Assembly: GCA_946183625.1 (NCBI GenBank)
Contig: CAMHCL010000006.1
Coordinates: 1-25,973 of the forward strand
Direction: 5' to 3'
Length of the DNA stretch: 25,973 nucleotides
Source: an uncultured Lachnospiraceae bacterium
GTDB lineage: Bacteria; Bacillota; Clostridia; Lachnospirales; Lachnospiraceae
The notes under the pieces were generated by a model, which saw nothing but the letters and a program-made list of their open reading frames with translations, made no database searches and was not told the origin of the DNA. This document shows positions 6,557 to 15,075 of the stretch, in pieces; position 1 is the stretch's first letter; each line of letters opens with the position of its first letter. Position numbers and translations under genes: made by a program.

Positions 6557-7434
6557 AAGGAATTAACACAACTGAAAAATCGGTCATTGACGAGGAACTG
6601 ACGCTGTATTTCTCCATGAATGAGAATCAGCTGTTCCACTGCTTTGAGCCGGAGCTGGGGCTGTTCGTAGTTGAGAGCCCGATGGTTATAGAGCGTGCTC
6701 TGATGGGCGGCTATGAGCCGCGGTCCTTCGTAATGATAGATAGTGTTGCGGATGAGATATGCAAGAAGTTTGAGTCCATGCTTGCAACCTGCGGCATAGC
6801 AGATTCGAAGATACCGGTCTATGTGGCAGACTATGAAACCATTGCCGGCATGACTGGAGTAAATATTACCAGAGGGGTTCTGGCTCTGATGAAGAGGAAA
6901 CCGACGCCGGCTCTCTCTGAGATTGTCAGCGGATGCAGGCGTATCGCAGTATTTGACGATGTGGAAAATCCGACAAATGTCGGCGCTATGTTCAGATCAG
7001 CCGCCGCCCTTGGAATAGAAGCGATAGTGCTGACGGGATCTTCCAGCGACCCGCTCTACAGGCGCGCATCAAGAGTCAGCGTGGGTACAGTCTTCCAGGT
7101 TCCGTGGACGAAGCTACCGAAGTCACAATCCTACAGCGCGGAATCCACAAAATCCCTGTCCACCACAACGTCCCGTACCTATGTTGACGACCTCCATGCA
7201 CTTGGTTTTAAAACCGCTGCCATGGCGCTGACAGACAATTCCGTCAGTATCGAAAACGAAAGTCTTCTCCAGGAAGAAAGACTCGCCATTATACTTGGAA
7301 ACGAAGGCTTCGGCCTTTCTGAAGAGGTGATAAATGCCAGCGACTACGTGGTTAAGATCCCGATGCAGAACAACGTGGATTCGTTAAATGTAGCGGCTGC
7401 CAGTTCCATTGCGTTCTGGGAAATCATGAAATAA
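6544..7434 (+). CDS. TrmH/SpoU family RNA 2'-O-methyltransferase
   Basis: A 296-residue SPOUT-class enzyme that methylates a ribose 2'-OH in rRNA or tRNA with SAM. The three family motifs are clear: ENPTNVGAMFRSAAALG (from 141), LGNEGFGLS (251-259) and NVDSLNVAAASSI (277-289), which together make the knotted cofactor site. The N-terminal ~100 residues form the usual substrate-binding extension. An odd Ser/Thr-rich insert (around SYSAESTKSLSTTTSRTY) lies between motifs 1 and 2. The start overlaps the methyltransferase gene by 13 bases and lacks a strong ribosome site, pointing to coupling. The exact RNA target is unknown. Family assignment is very secure. Confidence 0.92.
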   Translation: MFEIKGINTTEKSVIDEELTLYFSMNENQLFHCFEPELGLFVVESPMVIERALMGGYEPRSFVMIDSVADEICKKFESMLATCGIADSKIPVYVADYETIAGMTGVNITRGVLALMKRKPTPALSEIVSGCRRIAVFDDVENPTNVGAMFRSAAALGIEAIVLTGSSSDPLYRRASRVSVGTVFQVPWTKLPKSQSYSAESTKSLSTTTSRTYVDDLHALGFKTAAMALTDNSVSIENESLLQEERLAIILGNEGFGLSEEVINASDYVVKIPMQNNVDSLNVAAASSIAFWEIMK

Positions 7435-7517
7435 ACGACATTTGACCACGGAATAATCAAAACATGATTCGTGGATCAATAATACATAAATAATTCGAAG
7501 ACGAATCACCACAAAGG

Positions 7518-7526
7518 TGTTATAAT
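7518..7526 (+). promoter_or_regulatory. Extended -10 promoter for the 7589 gene
   Basis: TGTTATAAT at 7518-7526 is a perfect extended -10 (TGnTATAAT). The -35 region is poor, which is normal for this promoter class. Transcription would start near 7533, about 55 bases before ATG 7589. Confidence 0.6.
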
Positions 7527-7588
7527 GGGAAAAGGGTATTGTAAAAACGATTAAAGGTTAACTATATGAGTAATGGAGGGGAAACATT

Positions 7589-8425
7589 ATGAGTACATTT
7601 GACAAGGTATACATTGACAAGGTGGACTTTGATATAGCAGAGTTTAAGCCGAGAATGAAGGGTGTGCTTCCAACTGTTAATACCAAGCAGATGGAGATGG
7701 ATGTGTTCAAGATGCTCAGAGATAATTATCTGATGGATCCTGAAGATATCAGACGTGCAGCACCTTTCGTTGACATTCTGAATGCCGTGATCATGGGCTG
7801 CGTGCACCTGGACAATTATGGCAGCGAGGTTCACAGAACAAAGGTTGACAGTCTGAAGATCCTTCACAGCATCGTTGAGAAGTACGAAGACGATTATATT
7901 GTCGGCGCATTTACCTGCCTGATGGAGGCTCAGGACCTGATGGTTATCGGCTCCTACGACGGCGCCATCGCCTATTATAAGAAGGCTTACGAGAAGATAA
8001 AGTACGACAACAGCGAGCTCTACGGAGTTTACAAGGACAAGATTTTATCAAGAATCCTTTTCAACATGGTTGCGATTTACCTTGTATTTGGCTGCTATGA
8101 TAAGATCGAGGACATGAATAGGGAGTACGGCACTGACTATCATCTGTCGGATGATGGATCCAAGTCATTTGACGTTGACTGGATGGTAATCAAGTCTTAC
8201 CTTCCAACCAGCAAGATGGACAGCGTGTACAAGGATGCCTTTGTTGGTTCGCCAAAGGTGCTTGCCCGCAACTTCATCGAGAAGCGTGACAAGATAATTC
8301 TTCAGGACGGCAAGGCGGTCGTAATCACCGGTCTCATCGGCCTTAACGAGAACAAGGTTATTTCCGTATCAGGCTACACCCCTGAGAGCTTCGACCTCAT
8401 GAAGGGCATTCTTTCCAAGACCTGA
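7589..8425 (+). CDS. Hypothetical protein, mostly helical, TPR-like middle
   Basis: A 278-residue protein I do not recognise. It has no signal peptide, membrane segment or Cys cluster, so it is probably cytoplasmic. The first half is acidic and helical (MEMDVFKMLRDNYLMDPEDIRRAAP). The middle contains a TPR-like pair of helices (YDGAIAYYKKAYEKIKYDNSELY, quoted here in part by position ~126-148). The last ~50 residues look beta-rich (ILQDGKAVVITGLIGLNENK). Expression signals are strong: GGAGGGG at 7575-7581, an extended -10 at 7518-7526 and a good terminator at 8443-8473, so it is a single-gene unit. It could be a scaffold or stress protein, but nothing in the sequence proves this. Confidence 0.75.
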   Translation: MSTFDKVYIDKVDFDIAEFKPRMKGVLPTVNTKQMEMDVFKMLRDNYLMDPEDIRRAAPFVDILNAVIMGCVHLDNYGSEVHRTKVDSLKILHSIVEKYEDDYIVGAFTCLMEAQDLMVIGSYDGAIAYYKKAYEKIKYDNSELYGVYKDKILSRILFNMVAIYLVFGCYDKIEDMNREYGTDYHLSDDGSKSFDVDWMVIKSYLPTSKMDSVYKDAFVGSPKVLARNFIEKRDKIILQDGKAVVITGLIGLNENKVISVSGYTPESFDLMKGILSKT

Positions 8426-8442
8426 TGAATTTAAATACTAAT

Positions 8443-8473
8443 CCCCGGTTCGTCTGAACCGGGGTATTTTTTT
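8443..8473 (+). terminator. Rho-independent terminator after the 7589 gene
   Basis: A perfect 9-bp stem (CCCCGGTTC at 8443-8451, GAACCGGGG at 8456-8464) with a 4-base loop is followed by TATTTTTTT. It lies 17 bases after the stop codon and isolates the gene from maf. Confidence 0.95.
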
Positions 8474-8523
8474 GAAACGGTGATGCCGACCGTCAAAAAA
8501 ATTATAGCGTTTTGGATTGATTA

Positions 8524-8532
8524 TGGTAAAAT
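8524..8532 (+). promoter_or_regulatory. Possible extended -10 promoter for maf
   Basis: TGGTAAAAT at 8524-8532 resembles an extended -10, one mismatch from TATAAT, placed after the terminator and ~60 bases before maf. No clear -35 is visible. Confidence 0.4.
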
Positions 8533-8593
8533 AAGGATTGGGGGACGGGGTTTTATAAAATGTAATACTTGGAATTTAATAGGATCGAATGAT

Positions 8594-9253
8594 ATGAAAC
8601 AAAATGTTTTGATCATACTGGCTTCTGGCTCCCCTCGCAGGAAAGAACTTCTGCAGCAGGCGGGGCTTGATTTTTTGGTAATGGTCAGTGAGGTTGATGA
8701 AATAGTAACTAAAGAAAAACCGGAAGAAGTGGTGCTGGAGCTGTCGGAGCAGAAATGTGCTGCCGTGGCTGACCAGTTCGCCGCGCACACTCCGGAGAAT
8801 CTGGTGGACCTGATAGATGTGACCACTGGTGGAATTCTGGTGATCGGCGCAGATACGGTGGTTTCCGTGGATGACAAGATCCTCGGTAAGCCTGCAGATG
8901 CGAAGGATGCTCTCAGCATGCTTATGAATCTGTCCGGCAGAACCCACGAGGTATTCACCGGTGTGACCTGCAAAGTTCTGACCTACAATAGCTATACGGA
9001 GGGACTGTTGGAAACGGACAGCTTCACATTTTACTCGGAGACCAAGGTTAAAATGTACTCCTTCGACGAATATGAGGTGCTGGATTACATAGCCACCGGT
9101 GAACCTATGGATAAGGCAGGTGCCTACGGAATCCAGGGGATCGGCGAACGCCTGGTGGAATCCATAAATGGCGATTATAACAATGTTGTGGGATTTCCGT
9201 TGAGTAAGTTCATGAAGGAAATGTCGGAACGTGGGTATATTATTTATGAATGA
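8594..9253 (+). CDS. maf: Maf family nucleoside triphosphate pyrophosphatase
   Basis: A 219-residue Maf/YhdE-like enzyme, which hydrolyses dTTP/UTP or modified nucleotides to monophosphate and pyrophosphate and is linked to septum control and housecleaning. Signature blocks are LASGSPRRKELL near the N-terminus, VIGADTVVSVDDKILGKP, the LSGRTHEVFTGV strand, and DKAGAYGIQGIGERLVE near the C-terminus. It is slightly longer than the usual ~190-200 residues because of two short inserts (around QFAAHTPENLVDLIDVTTGG and YNSYTEGLLETD). ATG 8594 is taken because the family begins there and AGGA at 8581-8584 precedes it; an upstream in-frame ATG (8480) would add an unrelated tail. Eleven bases separate it from the surface protein gene, so both may share a transcript. 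Confidence 0.93.
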   Translation: MKQNVLIILASGSPRRKELLQQAGLDFLVMVSEVDEIVTKEKPEEVVLELSEQKCAAVADQFAAHTPENLVDLIDVTTGGILVIGADTVVSVDDKILGKPADAKDALSMLMNLSGRTHEVFTGVTCKVLTYNSYTEGLLETDSFTFYSETKVKMYSFDEYEVLDYIATGEPMDKAGAYGIQGIGERLVESINGDYNNVVGFPLSKFMKEMSERGYIIYE

Positions 9254-9264
9254 GGGGTAGTGGA

Positions 9265-12200
9265 ATGAGAATTTCGAAGAAGAAAAGAATACTGGCCATA
9301 ATCCTTGCAGTGGCGATGGTTCTGATGTTCATGCCATCGGGTGCTTTTGGTGGGATTGAAAAGGTATTTGCTAAAACCTATGTGCATCTTGAGGATGGAG
9401 ATTCTTACGATTTAACAAATGCCGGGAAGAATACTATCGTTGTTATCGATGACGATACAGTCGGAGCTGATAACACGGGTACTGTCGAGCTTATGGGAAG
9501 CAGTACCTATGTTTGGGTGCATATATCAGTGTCGGAGGGAAAGACTGTTAACGTCAGACTGGCAGATGGACTGAATATAAAACCTGGATTTAACAGTGCG
9601 TATGGTTCGGGTTCGATTACGGATTCATTAGGTAAAAGCCGTTCCGGTATATACATTGATGAAACTAAAAAATCAGGTGGTACAGTTATCCTGACTTCTG
9701 AACCGAATGCCCATATTTACGTGGACTCATATCAGGAATTCTTATTTGCGTCTCTTCCGGCAATCATGAAAAATAATTCAAAGACAAAGCTTATCTTTGA
9801 TACGGAGGATAAAAATAATCCTGGAACTATTGTAGCAAAGAATACAAGTGGCCCGGGTGCCTGCGGTATAGGTGCTTTTGGACATGGGTTTTTGGGCATA
9901 GCTACATCTAAATACACTGTTGGAAATATTGAATTCCGTGGGGGTAATATTGAGGCATATGGTGGTGTAAACGAGACTGGTATCGGAGCTACAGTTTATT
10001 CAAGCGTAAAGGACCTGACATTTAACGGTGCACATGTAATAGCTAAGGCTGGAAATGAGCTGAATACGCAGATTTTTTCTTCGGCTCCTGGTATAGGTGC
10101 GAATTATTATGGTAAAGTTGAGACAATAAAAATAACTGATGGTTATGTTGAAGCGTGGGGAGTTGGTTCTGGAAATGATACTAAAGGCCGTCCTTTGAAG
10201 CAGGCGGTCGATCATGGCGGATGTGGAATCGGTGTAGGGCTATTTTGTAGTTTGGGTACGATCGAAATCTCCGGTGGTACAGTTGTTGCACATGGTGGAA
10301 CTGGTACTACAGATACAGGTAATGGTACAGGATGTGCTATAGGAACAATTCTTCGGTATGGAGATAATGAGGGATTTGCTACTGGAGATAAAATTCTGAT
10401 AACAGGTGGAAATATCACTGCAGTCGGAGGCGATTATGCATGTGGTATTGGTGGATGCGTTAAGGATATAACAATTGCACCTGCTACTCCTGATACGGAG
10501 CTTAAAATAAATGCATCGATTGATGATACTATGAATAGAGCAGGAGCTATTCATTCAATAGGTGCAGGAATAGGAATTGGAAATAATGTAAGACTTGGTT
10601 ATGCAGACTATCCTGGAAATATAACTATAAAAGGTGGAGATATAACAGCAAAAGCAGGCCAGATCGGAACCAATACGATTTACGCAGGTGGTAAGAATTA
10701 TAGGGGTGCAGCGATAGGTTCGACATTTTATGGAAGAGTTACTTCGCTTACCATTACTGGTGGAAAGATAAATGCAATTGGTGGATATAACGGCCCTGGA
10801 ATCGGCGGCACATTTCAAAAGGATGACAACAGAGGAGTTGTTGACAACATCCACATTTCAGGTGGAACTATAACTGCAACAAAGCCTTCAACTAATGCAT
10901 CAGGTGAACCTATCAACGGTATAGGCGGACTTAAAAATGAAGAAGGTGAAAGCACTGATATTAGAATAACTGGTGGTAGTGTCATATCAGATGGCTCGGA
11001 TTATTCTGTTGGATATAGTGAGGCTGGTCAGCCGAAGAATGATGCCGGTGAGATAGTTTATGGAACCAAGTTTAAGTTTGATCCTGACTGTGGAGAATGG
11101 ACTCCGATTACTGAGTTTTCTCCTGATCCGGAGCTTAGTTACCACTATGGGCTGGATGATGTTTATACCAAGAAAGGCCTGTGGAACGAAGCGGATGATA
11201 ACATAGTTGAATTCTGGCTTCCAAAGAGTGGAGCGTCAGGGTATAAATGTATTGCGAAAACTTCGGATAAAGCATACATTTCCGATGACCCTGAGAAGGT
11301 TGAAGCGGGTGATACTGCCACTCTGAAAGCCTTTACAGATATCACATATGTAAATGGTGTTACAGGTGAGACGTATAAAGGAACCGGTATATATGGTCAT
11401 GATAAGCTCAGCATAGATCCGGCACCGGCTGTTATGAGCAGATATAAACTCAGTGGATATTCAGATTCGAGCGGTAAAATGATAGCCAACGGAGGCTATA
11501 ATGAAACCGAGCTGCTTCTCGTTATGAATACTGCTTATGCTGATACATCAGGTAAGTGGAAGGCAAATGTGAATGAGCTTACTCTGAATATGATGTTACA
11601 GCAGACAGAGTATCTGGTAATCTATCATGCTAACAAGCCTGAAACGGCAAGTCATAATATCACTGGTACGATGCATGACGATACCTTCTCTGTTCAGGGA
11701 ACAAATAAGCTCAGTAAGAATCAGTACGACATTGCTGGCTGGACATTTAAGGGATGGAATACAGAACCTGACGGAAGCGGAGATTCATATAGTGATCAGG
11801 AAGAACTGACATTTAATAACTGGGATACTCTTAAGCTTTATGCTCAGTGGGAACCAAAATCGTACACCGTTACATTTGACCCGGATGAAGCTGCAGGTCA
11901 GAGTACATATACACAGGAATTTAAATACGATCAGGCTCAGGCTCTTAAGCCAAATACATTTACGTATGAAGATCATGATTTTATGGGCTGGGAGACGCTT
12001 GCTATGGGAAGCTTCTATAAGGACCAGGCTGTAGTTAAAAATATGTGTACTTTGGATGCTAATGGTACGCCTAAGGGACATACTCTTTATGCTGAGTGGA
12101 TTGAGGCTGATGTGCTTGCAATCGTTATAAATGATAACGGACAGGCTATAACCAGCGCTGATCCGAGCTGTATTGATCTTAAGACGGATACGGGTACCAT

Positions 12201-13995
12201 ATCACCGCAGTTTGCTGTAGTGGGAAATGGATATTACGCATATAACCTTCCGGATGGAACATATACGGCAGAATTCACTGGTGATCTGGCAGTTTACAAG
12301 CCACAGAGTGAGGTCGTGATCGAGGCTGGAAAGTCAAGTTTATATAATTGGGATTATTACACATTAAGTGTTTCCGGCGATGACCACAGCACATCCTATT
12401 TCGTAGATGGCACAATGCTTCCGACCGTACTGGAGCATGTTCCAGAACATGGAACAGTTAATGTGAAGACGAAGACGGATGAGGGTTATAAGTTTGTAAA
12501 ATACACTGCTGTCGGTGTAGAGCCGACGTGGCAGAACGGAGACAAAACAATAGCTGAACAGACTCTTAATGTAAATGGTGAGGCAGCTTTAAATGCTGTT
12601 TCTGCTCCGATAGAGTATAAGGTGAATTTTGATAAGAATAAACCGGCGAATGCTTCTCATGATGTTAAGGGTACCATGGAGGATATGGACTTCATCTATG
12701 AGGAAGAGCATGACCTGACAGAGAATGCATATACTCTGGATCATTGGACTTTCACAGGCTGGAATACAGCAGCGGATGGAAGTGGAACACCTTATGATGA
12801 TAAGGCGACAGTTAAGAATCTGACTACTGAAGATGGCAAGACTGTAAAGCTCTTCGCACAGTGGGAGCCGGAGAGTTACAATGTATACTTCTCAGCTACA
12901 AGTGCAACTTCTGGTCAGATGAATCCGCAAGAAATTAACTACGATAGTACTGTGAACCTCAACCAGAATGAATTTGAGAGAACAGACTGGCATTTCCTGG
13001 ATTGGAATACTGAACCTGCCGGTGGCGGTGATTCTTACGAGGATGGTGCATCAGTTACAAATCTTACTGAGAAGAAGAGCATAACTCTTTATGCTCAGTG
13101 GGAACATGATTATTACACCGTTACATTTGACAAGAATGACGAGAAGGCTGAAGGCGAGATGCCGGACGACCAGATCTGGACAAACTGTGCATTTGAATTA
13201 CCACTGTGCAGCTATTATAAGCCTGGTTACAGCTTTGATTCATGGAATACTGCACCGGATGGAAGCGGTAAGAGTTTTGCAGATGGCGAGGCTCTGGAGA
13301 ATGAAGTTGCTATAGGTGAGACACTGAAGCTGTATGCTCAGTGGAAGCCTAATAAATACACTGTTACTTATGATGCTAATTCAGGCAGCGGAACTATGGA
13401 TGATCAAACATTTACGTATGATCAGTCTGGAACACTTAATCCTAATAAGTTTGTGAATCCACACTACACATTTAGTGGATGGAACACAAGGGCAGATGGT
13501 TCCGGTGACATGTATCAGGATACTGCAAAGGTGAAGAACCTCACAATTTATCCTGGAGATACTGTAACACTGTATGCACAGTGGACGAAGGAAAAGCATA
13601 CCATCAAGTTTGACTTGAATGGCGGAACACTTGATGGCCAGACAGGTATAATTGAGAAGACTTATAATTATGGCGACAAGATAGTACTTGCTGAACCAAC
13701 AAGAGATGGCTATACATTTGATTATTGGGAAGGCAGCCACTATAACGCTGGCGACACTTACACAGTTACTGAGGACCACACACTGACGGCACAGTGGGTT
13801 GAAAAGAAGAAGGCTGATCCTGACAATCCAGACAATCCTAAGCCTAAGCCGGATAACAAGAAGGAGTCTGGCGGCTCTGGCAAATCAGCCAAGACAGGCG
13901 ATGCAGTCGACATGCTTGTACTCAGCATCCTGCTTTTGGCATCAGCTATGGGAATCGCTGTGGTTGCTTTGTTCAGAAGAAAAGTGCATAATTAA
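9265..13995 (+). CDS. Large wall-anchored surface protein with beta-helix and InlB B-type repeats
   Basis: A 1576-residue exported protein. Residues 1-~35 are a signal peptide (RISKKKR, then a hydrophobic run, cleavage near AFG or VFA). From ~195 to ~585, nine or so units of GIG(A/G/V)...I.I.GG.I.A.GG form what is most likely a right-handed parallel beta-helix. Seven Listeria-Bacteroides (Flg_new/InlB B) repeats, each ending in LYAQW-like, cover ~783-947 and ~1115-1513, split by an unrelated ~165-residue domain. A Pro/Lys/Asp linker precedes the tail: SAKTGD (1541-1546), a hydrophobic span and RRK, a sortase-type signal without the classic LPxTG. GAGGGG at 9252-9257 fixes ATG 9265. It probably binds host, plant polymer or neighbouring cells; no catalytic motif is visible. 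Confidence 0.9.
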   Translation: MRISKKKRILAIILAVAMVLMFMPSGAFGGIEKVFAKTYVHLEDGDSYDLTNAGKNTIVVIDDDTVGADNTGTVELMGSSTYVWVHISVSEGKTVNVRLADGLNIKPGFNSAYGSGSITDSLGKSRSGIYIDETKKSGGTVILTSEPNAHIYVDSYQEFLFASLPAIMKNNSKTKLIFDTEDKNNPGTIVAKNTSGPGACGIGAFGHGFLGIATSKYTVGNIEFRGGNIEAYGGVNETGIGATVYSSVKDLTFNGAHVIAKAGNELNTQIFSSAPGIGANYYGKVETIKITDGYVEAWGVGSGNDTKGRPLKQAVDHGGCGIGVGLFCSLGTIEISGGTVVAHGGTGTTDTGNGTGCAIGTILRYGDNEGFATGDKILITGGNITAVGGDYACGIGGCVKDITIAPATPDTELKINASIDDTMNRAGAIHSIGAGIGIGNNVRLGYADYPGNITIKGGDITAKAGQIGTNTIYAGGKNYRGAAIGSTFYGRVTSLTITGGKINAIGGYNGPGIGGTFQKDDNRGVVDNIHISGGTITATKPSTNASGEPINGIGGLKNEEGESTDIRITGGSVISDGSDYSVGYSEAGQPKNDAGEIVYGTKFKFDPDCGEWTPITEFSPDPELSYHYGLDDVYTKKGLWNEADDNIVEFWLPKSGASGYKCIAKTSDKAYISDDPEKVEAGDTATLKAFTDITYVNGVTGETYKGTGIYGHDKLSIDPAPAVMSRYKLSGYSDSSGKMIANGGYNETELLLVMNTAYADTSGKWKANVNELTLNMMLQQTEYLVIYHANKPETASHNITGTMHDDTFSVQGTNKLSKNQYDIAGWTFKGWNTEPDGSGDSYSDQEELTFNNWDTLKLYAQWEPKSYTVTFDPDEAAGQSTYTQEFKYDQAQALKPNTFTYEDHDFMGWETLAMGSFYKDQAVVKNMCTLDANGTPKGHTLYAEWIEADVLAIVINDNGQAITSADPSCIDLKTDTGTISPQFAVVGNGYYAYNLPDGTYTAEFTGDLAVYKPQSEVVIEAGKSSLYNWDYYTLSVSGDDHSTSYFVDGTMLPTVLEHVPEHGTVNVKTKTDEGYKFVKYTAVGVEPTWQNGDKTIAEQTLNVNGEAALNAVSAPIEYKVNFDKNKPANASHDVKGTMEDMDFIYEEEHDLTENAYTLDHWTFTGWNTAADGSGTPYDDKATVKNLTTEDGKTVKLFAQWEPESYNVYFSATSATSGQMNPQEINYDSTVNLNQNEFERTDWHFLDWNTEPAGGGDSYEDGASVTNLTEKKSITLYAQWEHDYYTVTFDKNDEKAEGEMPDDQIWTNCAFELPLCSYYKPGYSFDSWNTAPDGSGKSFADGEALENEVAIGETLKLYAQWKPNKYTVTYDANSGSGTMDDQTFTYDQSGTLNPNKFVNPHYTFSGWNTRADGSGDMYQDTAKVKNLTIYPGDTVTLYAQWTKEKHTIKFDLNGGTLDGQTGIIEKTYNYGDKIVLAEPTRDGYTFDYWEGSHYNAGDTYTVTEDHTLTAQWVEKKKADPDNPDNPKPKPDNKKESGGSGKSAKTGDAVDMLVLSILLLASAMGIAVVALFRRKVHN
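9850..11020 (+). repeat. Coding repeats: GIG / SGG beta-helix units
   Basis: About nine degenerate units, each with a GIGA/GIGG/GIGV turn and a strand of the form (I/L)xI(T/S)GGxIxAxGG. Spacing varies from ~45 to ~75 residues. The pattern predicts a stacked beta-solenoid stalk in the surface protein. Confidence 0.7.
11611..13803 (+). repeat. Coding repeats: seven InlB B-type (Flg_new) units
   Basis: Seven units start with YxVxFDxN-like strands and end with LYAQWE-like strands; the core is GWNTxxDGSG. Units 1-2 (11611 to ~12105) and 3-7 (~12607-13803) flank a different domain. Bases 11836-11880 and 13087-13131 are identical at their 19-base start and 17-base end, 1251 bases (417 codons) apart, showing in-frame duplication. 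Confidence 0.85.
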
Positions 13996-14026
13996 TACGA
14001 GGGATGTTAGTCCTTTAGTAATACGG

Positions 14027-14058
14027 AAAAGAATCGAGAAATCGGTTCTTTTCTTGTG
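14027..14058 (+). terminator. Probable terminator after the surface protein gene
   Basis: AAAAGAAtCG (14027-14036) pairs with CGgTTCTTTT (14043-14052) around a 6-base loop, one internal mismatch. The T-rich right arm supplies the U-tract. It lies ~30 bases after the stop codon. Confidence 0.6.
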
Positions 14059-14073
14059 AGGTAGTGGATTGTG

Positions 14074-14150
14074 GGTTGCTTTCGGAAAGCAACCAGTTAT
14101 TACTCAAAACCGCACGTTTTTCAAAAGAATATAATGCAATTCAAAAGAAT
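14074..14150 (+). promoter_or_regulatory. Thioesterase leader: hairpin and 11-bp direct repeat
   Basis: A near-perfect 9-10-bp hairpin (GGTTGCTTTC at 14074-14083 with GAAAGCAACC at 14085-14094) has no T-run behind it. Downstream, TTCAAAAGAAT occurs twice (14120-14130 and 14140-14150), a 20-base period that puts both copies on one DNA face. A TATAAT overlaps the first copy (14130-14135) but lacks a -35. These could bind a regulator of the acyl-ACP thioesterase gene. Confidence 0.4.
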
Positions 14151-14178
14151 TTACATACAACTAGTATAAGGAGCAATC

Positions 14179-14994
14179 ATGTACAAATTTACATCAAGAG
14201 TCAGATATAGTGAACTTGCATCTGACAAGAAACTATCACTTGTATCAATCATCAATTATTTTCAGGACTGTTGTACCTTCGAGTCAGAGGATACAGATGT
14301 TGGAATTGAATGGCTGAATCAGCATCGCACATCATGGATGCTGACGAATTGGCAGATACACATCTTAAGACGCCCTGAATATTGTGAAGAAATAGAAATC
14401 ATGACATGGGCATCTGGCTTTAAGATGTTTATGGGCAAGCGAAGCTTCCTCATCAAAACAATGGATGGAGAACCACTTGTCTATGCTCTGTCTGAGTGGG
14501 CTTATGTGAATATAGATACCGGCCGCCCAGAGCGAAGCGTTCCTGAAAAAGAAGTTGAAGCATATGGACTTGCTACACCAATTGAAAAACGTTTTTCAGA
14601 ATTTGACATTCCAGAGACAGAAGTGGATCATATCCTGAAGGGTAGGATAGATTCTAGTTTTATGAAGGATATAGACTTTGAATATCTTAAAGCACATGGA
14701 ACAGAAGCTGTTTCAGAAGAGGCTGCCCCTGGCACTATATGGCGTCCGCGTTCCATCATAGTTTCCGGCGAGCACTTGGACACCAACGACCACGTTAACA
14801 ACGCTCAATATGTTGCCTTCGCTACAACACTGCTTCCAGCAGGCTACCGCACTAACATCTTCCGTGCAGAATACAAGATGCAGTCCAAGCTTGGAGATAA
14901 GATATATCCTATCGTTAAGGCGACAGAAAAAGGATATGTTGTTGTGCTTAGTGATGAAGAAGGTAATATAAAACTTGTTTGTGAGTTTATGTGA
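14179..14994 (+). CDS. Acyl-ACP thioesterase (FatA/FatB-like double hot-dog)
   Basis: A 271-residue enzyme that releases free fatty acids from acyl-ACP. Two hot-dog domains are visible: the first starts YKFTSRVRYSELASDKKLSL and includes NYFQDCCTFESEDTDVG, WMLTNWQIHILRRPEYCEE and WASGFKMFMGKRSFLI; the second has the active-site strand SGEHLDTNDHVNNAQYVAF with the conserved Asn/His pair. Length agrees with bacterial members. AAGGAG at 14168-14173 precedes ATG 14179. It stands alone behind a long leader with a hairpin and direct repeats, so its expression may be controlled there. No terminator is obvious after it. Acyl-chain preference cannot be read from sequence. Confidence 0.92.
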   Translation: MYKFTSRVRYSELASDKKLSLVSIINYFQDCCTFESEDTDVGIEWLNQHRTSWMLTNWQIHILRRPEYCEEIEIMTWASGFKMFMGKRSFLIKTMDGEPLVYALSEWAYVNIDTGRPERSVPEKEVEAYGLATPIEKRFSEFDIPETEVDHILKGRIDSSFMKDIDFEYLKAHGTEAVSEEAAPGTIWRPRSIIVSGEHLDTNDHVNNAQYVAFATTLLPAGYRTNIFRAEYKMQSKLGDKIYPIVKATEKGYVVVLSDEEGNIKLVCEFM

Positions 14995-15075
14995 TTGTGT
15001 TATTGGAGAAATATATATTCATGGTGAGATTTATGCTCTTGGAGAAATTCTCTTGTGGTAAAAAGGATGTCTGAT

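Noticed and set aside
7446..7474. Hairpin (CCACG...CGTGG) after the SpoU methyltransferase gene as a terminator
   Set aside because: The stem needs a 4-base bulge and no T-run follows, so termination is not supported.
10212..10854. Minus-strand frames inside the surface protein gene
   Set aside because: They mirror the Gly/Thr repeats of the plus-strand gene and have no start signals.
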